Assembly: GCF_008312835.1 (NCBI RefSeq)
Contig: NZ_VSKS01000021.1
Span: forward strand, 1 to 64,000
Direction: 5' to 3'
From: Streptomyces marokkonensis
GTDB taxonomy: Bacteria > Actinomycetota > Actinomycetes > Streptomycetales > Streptomycetaceae
Length of the DNA stretch: 64,000 bases
Part shown: positions 17,338 through 24,326 of the stretch, one piece after another
How the letters are laid out: every line of letters begins with the position of its first letter
How positions within the stretch are numbered: the first letter of the stretch is position 1
Made by a program: the position numbers and the translations under genes
The notes under the pieces: generated by a model
Told to the model about the DNA's origin: nothing
Seen by the model: only the letters and a program-made list of their open reading frames with translations
Databases searched by the model: none

Positions 17338-17820
17338 TCAGCCGGCGGCCGCCTCCGGGTCGCGGTCGGACGGCGGCCAGACGTACGGCAGGTCGTCCGG
17401 CTCCCCGGGGAAGAGCTCCCCGTAGACCTCCGGGTCCTTGCGGATGAGCGCCGAGCGGTGGCTGCGGTGCAGCGCGTCGTCCCCGAGCCAGGGCGGCAGC
17501 TCGCCGGCCGCGGCCAGCTCCCGCTGACCGCGCACCGGGGCGCCGGGCCGGACGCCCGCGAGGTCGGCGACGAGGGTGGCGGCGCAGCTGTCCTGGTGGC
17601 CCCGGTCGCGCCAGACCCGGCAGACCTCCAGGCCGTACCGCACCAGCGCCTCCTCGTAGCCGGTCCACATGCGCACGGCGGGATGGCGGCGCCACCCGTA
17701 GCCCGGCACGATCAGGCCGCGCAGCACCTGGAGTGCCTCCACCCGCTGCTTGCCGAGCCGGCGCCGGTCGAGCACCAGCGCCGACTCGTGGAAACCGGGG
17801 TACGGCATGAAGGTCTGCAT
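17338..17820 (-). CDS. MSMEG_6728-type protein, pyrimidine-dimer DNA glycosylase-like (T4 endonuclease V superfamily)
   Basis: The protein has 160 residues, starting MQTFMPYPGFHESALVLDRR. The near N-terminal TF-x-PYPGF and LGKQRVEALQVLRGL segments, with GWRRHPAVRMWTGYEEAL and SHRSALIRKDP toward the C-terminus, match the actinobacterial family annotated as pyrimidine-dimer DNA glycosylase (PF03013-like). T4 endonuclease V uses its N-terminal Thr2 after Met removal; here residue 2 is Gln and residue 3 is Thr, so a Thr nucleophile is not at the same place. Activity should therefore be treated as unproven. It is transcribed alone. Confidence 0.8.
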   Translation of the reverse strand: MQTFMPYPGFHESALVLDRRRLGKQRVEALQVLRGLIVPGYGWRRHPAVRMWTGYEEALVRYGLEVCRVWRDRGHQDSCAATLVADLAGVRPGAPVRGQRELAAAGELPPWLGDDALHRSHRSALIRKDPEVYGELFPGEPDDLPYVWPPSDRDPEAAAG

Positions 17821-17922
17821 ACGACCGTCCGGGAGGCGGGGGACCGCCGCGCCTCGCCGCGCGGCTCACCGCACCGCAGTTCCCCTTCCCCGGCGGCGCA
17901 CACCTCGTGGCGGCTGTGGAGC

Positions 17923-18966
17923 TCAGCCCATCGTGCCGAGCCGCGCCTCGCGCCACAGGTCGACGCCGCCCTCGGTGGCGTACCGGTCGATCTCGGCCAG
18001 TTCCCCGGCGGTGAAGTCGAGGTTCTCCAGCGCGGCCACGTTCTGCTCCAGCTGCTCGGTGCGGGAGGCGCCCATGACCAGGGAGGTGACCCGCCGGTCC
18101 CGCAGGGCCCAGGCCAGCGCCATCTGCGCGAGGCTCTGCCCGCGCCGGGCCGCGATGTCGTTCAGGGCGCGCAGCCGGTGCAGCATGTCCTCGGTCAGCC
18201 ACGCGGTGTCGAACGACGTGCCCGCCGCCGCCCGGGAGTCCTGCGGTACGCCGTCGAGGTAGCGCCCGGTCAGCAGTCCCTGCGCGAGTGCCGTGAAGCC
18301 GATGATCCCGAAGCCCTCCTCCTGGGCCACGTCCAGCAGGCCGTCCGTCTCGATCCAGCGGTTCAGCATGTTGTACGACGGCTGGTGGATCAGCAGCGGA
18401 GTGCCGAGGTCGCGGAGGACGGCCACGGCCTCGCGGGTGCGCTCGGCGTCGTAGGAGGAGATGCCGACGTAGAGCGCCTTGCCCTGACGGACGGCGGTGT
18501 CCAGGGCGCCCATCGTCTCCTCGAGGGGAGTGGTCGCGTCGAGCCGGTGCGAGTAGAAGATGTCGACGTAGTCCAGCCCCATGCGTTTCAGGGACTGGTC
18601 GAGCGAGGCCAGCATGTACTTGCGGGAGCCGCCGCCCTGGCCGTAGGGGCCGGGCCACATGTCCCAGCCGGCCTTGGTGGAGACCACCAGCTCGTCCCGG
18701 TACGGCCCGAGGTCCCGCCTCATCAGCCGGCCGAAGTTGATCTCGGCGGCGCCGTAGGGCGGGCCGTAGTTGTTCGCCAGGTCGTGGTGGGTGATGCCCA
18801 GGTCGAAGGCGCGCAGGGCGATCTCGCGCTGGGTCGCGAAGGACCGGTCGTCGCCGAAGTTGTGCCAGTAGCCCAGGGACAGCAGGGGAAGGTCGAGCCC
18901 CGAGCGGCCGGTGCGCCGGTAGCGCATGGTGCCGTCGTAGCGCTCGGGACGGGCGATGTGGTTCAT
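17923..18966 (-). CDS. Aldo/keto reductase, YghZ/MgrA-like
   Basis: The protein has 347 residues, soluble. The start MNHIARPERYDGTMRYRRTG is chosen because the classical AKR opening (MRYRRTGRSGLDLPLLSLG) begins just after it; the open frame extends upstream without homology. The AKR tetrad can be placed at Asp and Tyr in DLANNYGPPYG, Lys in VVSTKAGWDMW and His in IFYSHRLDATTPLEE. NADPH-binding segments are GIIGFTALAQGLLTGR and SLVMGASRTEQLEQN. E. coli YghZ reduces L-glyceraldehyde 3-phosphate and methylglyoxal. A detoxifying role is likely but the substrate is not fixed by sequence. Confidence 0.93.
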   Translation of the reverse strand: MNHIARPERYDGTMRYRRTGRSGLDLPLLSLGYWHNFGDDRSFATQREIALRAFDLGITHHDLANNYGPPYGAAEINFGRLMRRDLGPYRDELVVSTKAGWDMWPGPYGQGGGSRKYMLASLDQSLKRMGLDYVDIFYSHRLDATTPLEETMGALDTAVRQGKALYVGISSYDAERTREAVAVLRDLGTPLLIHQPSYNMLNRWIETDGLLDVAQEEGFGIIGFTALAQGLLTGRYLDGVPQDSRAAAGTSFDTAWLTEDMLHRLRALNDIAARRGQSLAQMALAWALRDRRVTSLVMGASRTEQLEQNVAALENLDFTAGELAEIDRYATEGGVDLWREARLGTMG

Positions 18967-19195
18967 CGTGCGGACTCCGGTGGTGCGGTGGGGTGATCCG
19001 TGGCATCGTGTGTGCACTTCTGCCCCACAGTGCCCCCGGGTGATCAGGAAGTCCAACAGGTCCGTCCACGGCGTGCAGCGGTACCGCTCCTCGCTCGGTC
19101 GGCCGGAATGAGGGATTGGCGGCCGTGCCGGTGGGGCAGGTACGCCAGGTGTGTCATGTGCACGACTACCTTCCCCCCCCACATGGAGGTCGACC

Positions 19196-19762
19196 ATGCA
19201 CGTCCGCAGGATGACCGGCGGTCTGGCCGCGGTCGTCACGATGTCCCTCGCCCTGCTGGGCGGCCAGGCCACGGCCGCGCCGTCCGACGAGACCGCGCGA
19301 CCGGTCGCCGCCCGGGTGCTCACCTATGACGCGAGCGGCTCCGCGGAGTTCCGCTCCGCGGTCGACCGGGGCGCGGCGATCTGGAACGAGAGCGTCGACG
19401 CCGTGGAACTGCGCCCGGTGGCGTCCGGACAGCGCGCCAACATCCGGGTCCTGGCGGACAACGGCTGGCCGCGGGCACTGCCCGGCTCCCTGGGCAACGG
19501 CACCGTCTACATCGGCCGCCAGGCCGTGAACCAGGGCTACAACACGGTCCGCATCTCGTCCCACGAGCTCGGTCACATCCTGGGCCTGCCCGACCGCAAG
19601 CCCGGGCCCTGCTCCAGCCTGATGTCCGGTTCCACCGCGGGTGTGGCGTGCACGAACCCGTATCCGAACGCGGCGGAGAAGGCGGAGGTCGAGGACAACT
19701 TCGCTCGGACGGCCGCCGGGCAGCCGGCAGCGGCCCCGCAAGCCGCCCTGATCGGGGACTGA
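19196..19762 (+). CDS. snpA: Snapalysin-family secreted small zinc metalloprotease (M7)
   Basis: The protein has 188 residues. The ATG at 19196 (MHVRRMTGG) has GGAGG 6 nt upstream. It has a signal peptide to about residue 28 and a short propeptide. The zinc site SSHELGHILGLPD gives the HExxHxxGxxD signature, in which the third ligand is Asp instead of His/Glu, diagnostic of snapalysin. A downstream LMSG turn (CSSLMSGSTAG) acts as the Met-turn. Two cysteines (GPCSS and VACTN) probably form a disulfide. Classical snpA genes lie next to a LysR regulator snpR; none is present here. Confidence 0.93.
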   Translation: MHVRRMTGGLAAVVTMSLALLGGQATAAPSDETARPVAARVLTYDASGSAEFRSAVDRGAAIWNESVDAVELRPVASGQRANIRVLADNGWPRALPGSLGNGTVYIGRQAVNQGYNTVRISSHELGHILGLPDRKPGPCSSLMSGSTAGVACTNPYPNAAEKAEVEDNFARTAAGQPAAAPQAALIGD

Positions 19763-19849
19763 CGGACCGCCCGACGCCCGCAGGGATGCTTCCCGCCCCA
19801 GCGTTCATGTGACTGATGTGCATGCTGAGGCGAATACCGCTAGGGTTGG

Positions 19850-20000
19850 GGCACGTCACGGCGCCGGGGCAACCCGCAGCCCGACGGTGCGTTGGTGGTC
19901 CAAGGAAAGACGCCCCGCTTCCTGCGGGGAGATGCAGGTGCAAGGCCTGCCCGGCGCTCTCTCAAGAGCCCCGTCCCGAAGCATTGGGACGGGGCTCTTC
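19850..20000 (+). ncRNA. Candidate structured RNA with its own terminator; tRNA-like 3' half
   Basis: A -10-like TAGGGT (about 19841-19846) precedes the region; no good -35 is seen. GCGCCGG (19861-19867) can pair with CCGGCGC (19951-19957), closing a domain. Inside are GCGTTGG/CCAA...CGC (about 19889-19913), a perfect CCCCGC-TTCCT-GCGGGG hairpin (19913-19929), and GCAGG-TGCAAGG-CCTGC (19934-19950), a 5-bp stem with 7-nt loop directly abutting the 3' closing strand, exactly like a tRNA T-arm and acceptor with a long variable arm. No proper anticodon loop is found. It could be an sRNA, a riboswitch remnant or an odd tRNA-like RNA. The nearest downstream gene is on the other strand. Confidence 0.5.
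19965..19998. terminator. Perfect 13-bp terminator hairpin
   Basis: AGAGCCCCGTCCC, loop gaagcatt, GGGACGGGGCTCT. It ends the candidate RNA on the plus strand and lies 16 bp past the stop of the convergent lipase gene, so it probably serves both. Confidence 0.85.
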
Positions 20001-20014
20001 GCGTCGCGGGCGGC

Positions 20015-21337
20015 TCAGCGCCGCGCCGGCACGGCCCAGCAGTTGGAACCCGTCGGCCTGCCCTCGAGCCGGTCGGTCAGCCACTCCACCGCGTCGCCCT
20101 GGTCGGTCAGGAGCGGCGCCAGGTGGTTGGTGAGGATCTTGTCGCCGAGGTTGGGCAGCAGGACGGCCTTGTAGGTGACGTCGCCGCCCCTGGCGCACCA
20201 GTCCACGGCCAGTTGGCGTGCCTGCTCGTGCGGGACGATGTCGTCCTGGACGCCGGTGACCAGCCGGACCGGCCCGGTGGGCTTCATCGTGCCGAGGCGC
20301 TGCTTCTCCAGGACGGCCCGGGCGGCGGGCTCGGCGGCGATGATCTCGGCCATGGACTTCCCGCTCGTCGTCCACTTGGTGCTCTTGGTGAAGCCGTGGC
20401 CGAGGATCGCGTCCCCGACGCAGGCGGTGGAGATGTCCTTCAGCGCCTCGCGTCCGGTGGCGTTGATGTTCGCGTCGACGACCCTGCGCAGTTCGGGCTC
20501 GGCCTGGGAGAAACCGTTGATCGACCACCCCAGCGCGCCGGCCAGCGCGCTTCCGTCGATGCCCTTCATGACCGCCGCCAGGTCGGCGGGCGGCGCACCG
20601 CTGTAGGTGCCGACGAGTCGTACGTCGGGCGCGTAGGACCGCTGGAGTTCGGCCGCGGAGGCACTGGCCCCGCCGCCCTGGCTGTATCCGTACATGGCCA
20701 CACGGGAGGCGTCGGTGACCGAGGCGCCCGGCACGGACCGCGCGACGCGGGCGGCGTCCAGCATGGCGTGTCCCTCGTCGAGGCGGTTGACGTACGTGTG
20801 CAGCCGGTCCGTCGCGCCGAGACCGGCGTAGTCGGTCACGACCACGGCCGCGCCGGTGGCGAGGAGCCGGTAGACCGCCAGCGTCTCGTACCCGAACGAC
20901 ACGGTCCGGCCGTTGAGCGTCAGGGGGTTCTGCAGGGCGAGCGAGGGCGCGCACTGGTCGCCCTGGCCCATGGTTCCGGAGCCGACGACCACCAGGGGCC
21001 GGGGGCCGTCGCCCTTCCAGGTGGCGGAGGGCTCGATGTAGGCGCCGGTGACGGCCACCGGCTGCCCGGCCGCGTCCGTGGAGGTGTACATCAGCCGGGT
21101 CGCCGTGCCCGGCAGGGTGCGGCCGTCCAGGCCGGGCAGGCTCAGTCCGAGGCGCAGCGGCTCGTGCCGGACCAGGACGCCGTTGCCCGCGGGCAGTGCG
21201 GCGGGCGGGGTGTAGAAGGCGGGGATGGTGACGCCCCGCGAGACCACGGGGTCGGTCGCGGCGGCGGGCGGCGCGGACACGCACACACAGGCCGTTGTGG
21301 CGACCACGGTGGTCAGCACGCTGCTGATACGGCTCAC
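20015..21337 (-). CDS. Secretory lipase family alpha/beta-hydrolase (PF03583-like)
   Basis: The protein has 440 residues. The GTG at 21337 has GAGGAG 6 nt upstream. It has a signal peptide to about residue 28 (PPAAATDP). Nucleophile Ser219 lies in MYGYSQGGG. The likely Asp is in LVTGVQDDIVPHEQ and the likely His in ILTNHLAPLL. The long lid-like insertion (residues about 240-330) and pairs of cysteines (DQCAPS, STACVGD, DWCARGG, SNCWAV) fit the family, which includes fungal secretory lipases and actinobacterial extracellular esterases. It probably cleaves acyl esters outside the cell. A cluster of TTAC/GTAA repeats lies upstream at 21392-21431. Confidence 0.9.
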   Translation of the reverse strand: MSRISSVLTTVVATTACVCVSAPPAAATDPVVSRGVTIPAFYTPPAALPAGNGVLVRHEPLRLGLSLPGLDGRTLPGTATRLMYTSTDAAGQPVAVTGAYIEPSATWKGDGPRPLVVVGSGTMGQGDQCAPSLALQNPLTLNGRTVSFGYETLAVYRLLATGAAVVVTDYAGLGATDRLHTYVNRLDEGHAMLDAARVARSVPGASVTDASRVAMYGYSQGGGASASAAELQRSYAPDVRLVGTYSGAPPADLAAVMKGIDGSALAGALGWSINGFSQAEPELRRVVDANINATGREALKDISTACVGDAILGHGFTKSTKWTTSGKSMAEIIAAEPAARAVLEKQRLGTMKPTGPVRLVTGVQDDIVPHEQARQLAVDWCARGGDVTYKAVLLPNLGDKILTNHLAPLLTDQGDAVEWLTDRLEGRPTGSNCWAVPARR

Positions 21338-21391
21338 GGCTCACTCCTCGCTCTGCTCCGGAAGGTGAAACGTGAAACTAACAGCGCTCAC

Positions 21392-21431
21392 TTACCGTCG
21401 GTAACCCATGAGTAAGTTACGGCACGGTAAC
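21392..21431. promoter_or_regulatory. Overlapping TTAC/GTAA inverted repeats before the secretory lipase
   Basis: Three overlapping symmetric elements occur within 40 bp: TTACCGTCGGTAA, GTAAC-N10-GTTAC and GTTACGGCACGGTAAC. They lie about 55-95 bp upstream of the lipase start, a good place for regulator binding. The TTAC-N6-GTAA form recurs immediately before lipR. Confidence 0.55.
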
Positions 21432-21449
21432 TTTTGCGGGCGGCACGGG

Positions 21450-21485
21450 GAGCGGGCCCCGCCGGAGGTCCGGCGGGGCCCGCTC
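21450..21485 (-). terminator. Perfect 16-bp terminator after the streptogrisin-type protease gene
   Basis: GAGCGGGCCCCGCCGG, loop AGGT, CCGGCGGGGCCCGCTC. It lies 15 bp past the protease stop on the minus strand and shields the lipase promoter from read-through. Confidence 0.85.
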
Positions 21486-21500
21486 GTGGGTGCCGGGCCG

Positions 21501-22667
21501 TCAGGCCGTGTGCAGCGTCAGCCCGTAACGGCTGAGGATCTCGTTGACCGGCTGGAACCAGGTCTCGCCTCCACTGGAGCAGTTGCCCCAGCCCCCGGAG
21601 GTGACGCCCTGGGCCTGGTCGCCGCTGATGAACGAGCCGCCCGAGTCGCCGCCTTGGGCGCAGACGCTCGTCTTCGTCATCTGGTGCACCGCGCCCTGGC
21701 TGTAGTTGACGGTCTCGTTCTTGGCCAGGACCCTGCCGCAGTGCCAGTGGGTCGTGGAGCCGGAGCGGCAGATCGAGGCGCCGACCGGCGCCTCCGCCGA
21801 GCCGCGCACCAGCTGGTCCGACACCGTGCCCCAGCCGAGCACCACCGGCACCGTCCACCAGCCGCTGCCCACGTTGACCCAGGCGTAGTCGTTGCCCGGG
21901 AACGAGGAGCCCTGGAAGTTGCCGATGTACGAGCCGTCCCAGCCTCTGACCTGCTGGCCGGCCCCGCCGCAGTGTCCGGCGGTGACGAAGCCGCCGTGCA
22001 CCGAGAAGCCTATGGAGCAGCGGACGTTGCCGGTGTAGTACGGGTCGCCGCCGACGGTTCCGGCGGCGAAGGTCTCGGCCGGGGCCGGCACGGTCCGCAC
22101 GGTGACGGGACCGGCCTCGCGGGCCTTGGCCACGAACGAGCGGACATCGTTGTCGGCGCGCCGGCCGTCCACGACGTTCACCACGACCGTGTTGGCGGTC
22201 GGGTCCACGGACCAGCTGCTGACGCCCGACGGCGCGTCGAGGCGGTCGATACGGGACTTGGCCGCGTCGAGCTGCTTCGCGCTGTGCTCGACGGTGCGGA
22301 CGGCGGCGCCGGAGCCGCGCAGGGCGCGGACCGTCGAGGCGTCGGCGTCCTCGGTGACGGCGACGGTCAGCTTCTCGCTCCCGGCGTCGAACCAGGCCCC
22401 GCCGTAGGCGGATCCGGCCGTCCTGCGCGCCTCGGGCGCGAGGTCGGTGGCCTCGCGTTCGGCGGCCAGCCGGTCCTCCGCCTCGGCGCGGGTCAGGCCG
22501 AAGTCCCGCTGCATCGCGTCCAGCAGGGCGGTCGAGGCGGGCGCGGAGCCGGCGGTGGGGGACCCGGGGGCGTCCTGCGCCGAGGCCGGCAAGGTGCCCG
22601 CCGCGGTCCAGCTGCCGATCATGAGCAGGGCGGCCACGCCGGCATGGGTGAGTCTGGTGCGTCTCAT
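21501..22667 (-). CDS. Secreted streptogrisin/alpha-lytic-type serine protease (S1E) preproprotein
   Basis: The protein has 388 residues: signal peptide 1-30, propeptide about 31-200 (with an alpha-lytic prodomain-like stretch ADASTVRALRGSGAAV near 109-124), then a mature protease from about residue 203 (GGDPYYTGNVRCS). The triad is His232 (VTAGHCGG), Asp260 (GNDYAWV) and Ser342 (QGGDSGGSF). Six cysteines in the mature part allow the usual three disulfides (CSIGF/GHC, SIC/WHC, SVC/GNC). The propeptide acts as a folding chaperone. A perfect palindrome TGAGAGCGCTCTCA lies 53 bp upstream. It is the active counterpart to the S1 pseudoprotease at the left edge. Confidence 0.95.
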   Translation of the reverse strand: MRRTRLTHAGVAALLMIGSWTAAGTLPASAQDAPGSPTAGSAPASTALLDAMQRDFGLTRAEAEDRLAAEREATDLAPEARRTAGSAYGGAWFDAGSEKLTVAVTEDADASTVRALRGSGAAVRTVEHSAKQLDAAKSRIDRLDAPSGVSSWSVDPTANTVVVNVVDGRRADNDVRSFVAKAREAGPVTVRTVPAPAETFAAGTVGGDPYYTGNVRCSIGFSVHGGFVTAGHCGGAGQQVRGWDGSYIGNFQGSSFPGNDYAWVNVGSGWWTVPVVLGWGTVSDQLVRGSAEAPVGASICRSGSTTHWHCGRVLAKNETVNYSQGAVHQMTKTSVCAQGGDSGGSFISGDQAQGVTSGGWGNCSSGGETWFQPVNEILSRYGLTLHTA

Positions 22668-22719
22668 GGAAGGTTGCCCTTCGTCGTTCCAGCAAGGTGG
22701 GGGTGGAACAACCGCAGTG

Positions 22720-22733
22720 TGAGAGCGCTCTCA
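22720..22733. promoter_or_regulatory. 14-bp perfect palindrome upstream of the streptogrisin-type gene
   Basis: TGAGAGCGCTCTCA has the shape of LacI-family operators (compare the CebR box TGGGAGCGCTCCCA, which differs at two symmetric positions). It suggests a sugar-responsive or related repressor on a protease gene. Function is inferred from symmetry and position. Confidence 0.5.
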
Positions 22734-22865
22734 ACGTGAGGTGAGCAGAGCTTAGCGAGGCCTTGGTGTCAGGTCTATGCCAATGCACGCCTCATTTTGC
22801 CGGCACACCGTCAGGGCGGTGCCGGGTCCTCGCCGTTGTCCCGTCGTCGTCGCCCGTGTCCCCGG

Positions 22866-23795
22866 TCAGCGGGCGCCCTTCTCCGCCCGCTCGACCTCCC
22901 TCGCGGCTTCCTCCGCTTCCCGCTGGGCCCTGGCCACCGTGTCCGCGGCCGTCCGGTGCCGCTTCCCCGCCTCCCCCTGCTCCCGTTCCGCCCGTTCCAA
23001 CTCCGCGCGGTCCTTCCGCAGTTGCTCCTCCAGTGCGGACACCCGCTCCTCGGCCTCCCGGCGGTGCCCGCGCGCCCGCCGGAGCGCGGCCTCGGCGTCC
23101 TCCCGCTCGGTGCGCCGGTCACGCAGCCGCTCCTCGGCCTCCCGGGCCGCCTTCCGCGCCTCGGCCAGCCGCCTCTGCCGTTCCGCGCGCCGCTCCGCCG
23201 GCTCGTCCTTCTTCCGCGCTGACTCCGACGGCGCACGCGCCGGCGTGCGGGACGCCTTGCGCGCCGGGCGCTCCGCGGTGGCCGCACCCGCGGGGAAGCC
23301 CGACGGAGGGGTGAGCGTGCTCTCCACCCGGCCCGTGGCCCACACGTCTGCCGCCTCCGGATCGGCGAGCACGGCGCGCAGCGTCGTCTCGACGTCCCGC
23401 TGGACCGCGCCGGACAACGGGTGCCCCGCCTCCCGGGCCAGCCCCGCCGCCTGCCGGGACAGCTCGGAGACGATACGCCGCCGCTGGGCCGACAGCTCCT
23501 TCAGCCCGCTCGGATCCAGGGTGGCGTGGGCCTCGCGCAGCGCCCGTCCCAGCTCCAGGAACCGCTCGGCCTCGTCCGGCCGGGAACGCCGGAGCAGATT
23601 CGCCGCCCAGGCCGCGAGGGTGGGGCGGCGGGCGGCGTGGATCCGGCGCGCGTCGTCGGCCCGCCGGGCCGTCCTGGCGGCCGCGGCCCGCTCTTCCCGC
23701 CGGGTGACGAACTCGGACGGCGGCAGCGCGTAGAGCTCGTCGAGGACCGCCTCCACATCGTCGTCCCCACCGTCCCGTACGTCCGTGCGCCGCAT
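22866..23795 (-). CDS. Conserved coiled-coil protein of unknown function
   Basis: The protein has 309 residues from ATG at 23795 (MRRTDVRDGGDDDVEAVLDE), where high-GC3 coding with homologous-looking sequence begins; the frame is open to 24116 but that part is low-complexity. The N-terminal half has ALPPSEFVTRREERAAAART, RRPTLAAWAANLLRRS and ERFLELGRALREAHATLD, a pattern repeated in many Streptomyces proteins of unknown role. The C-terminal half (about 195-309) is an almost continuous Arg/Glu/Ala coiled coil. There is no signal peptide or membrane segment. It could be a scaffold or nucleoid-associated protein, but nothing in the sequence proves this. Confidence 0.75.
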   Translation of the reverse strand: MRRTDVRDGGDDDVEAVLDELYALPPSEFVTRREERAAAARTARRADDARRIHAARRPTLAAWAANLLRRSRPDEAERFLELGRALREAHATLDPSGLKELSAQRRRIVSELSRQAAGLAREAGHPLSGAVQRDVETTLRAVLADPEAADVWATGRVESTLTPPSGFPAGAATAERPARKASRTPARAPSESARKKDEPAERRAERQRRLAEARKAAREAEERLRDRRTEREDAEAALRRARGHRREAEERVSALEEQLRKDRAELERAEREQGEAGKRHRTAADTVARAQREAEEAAREVERAEKGAR

Positions 23796-24326
23796 GATCC
23801 CCAGACTCCACCGAACCCGACGGCCGCGCACATCGGACGGGCGTCCCCGCGAGCCTGGGGAACGCAGGGCACCGCCACCCGGCACGCGCGCGCCGGTGAC
23901 CGCGAACCGGGTGACCCGTGCGCCGTGTGACGCGGCGGCACGACGGCCCGGCGGACCGTCGCTCCGGCGTACCCGTGTTCCGGCGTTCCGGTGTTCCGGT
24001 ATTCCATGGGGCCGTGTTCCCGGGCGGGTTCGGCGTCGGCCCCTCGGCCCGTCGGCCCGTGCCCCGGAGGGTGGCGTCCCACCGGACCGGGAGCCAGAGG
24101 GCGGGCGGCCCGACACGCGGTGCGCCAGGGCGTGGCGGCCCGGTCGGCCGTGGCCCGGGCCCGGTTGCCGGGTGGCCGGGTGGGTGGTGAGCCCGGGCCG
24201 GGGCCGGAGGGGACGGGAGCCCGGTGGCTCGGTGGGTCGTCGACCCGGCAGGGACTCAGCCGGACGCCGGATCGGGCAGCGGGACCGCCGGCACCCGGCC
24301 GGCCGCCCCGCGGCACCGCCCGCGGG
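23796..24326. other. Low-complexity spacer
   Basis: This 531-bp spacer lies between the coiled-coil gene start and the antiporter stop, both on the minus strand. It contains short imperfect repeats of gttccgg (about 23976-24005) and long ccggg/ggccgg-rich stretches. No gene is supported; the promoter of the coiled-coil gene should lie at the left end. Confidence 0.45.

Noticed and set aside
19861-19958. Functional tRNA (including selenocysteine tRNA)
   Set aside because: Acceptor- and T-arm-like stems exist, but no D-arm/anticodon arm with a standard 7-nt loop and U33 can be placed, and no TCA anticodon is present. Kept only as an unassigned structured RNA.
19841-20000. Known riboswitch (SAM-IV, cobalamin, TPP or c-di-AMP type)
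   Set aside because: Short shared words such as GGCAACC and GGTGC occur, but the conserved cores of those classes as I remember them are not present and no regulated gene follows.
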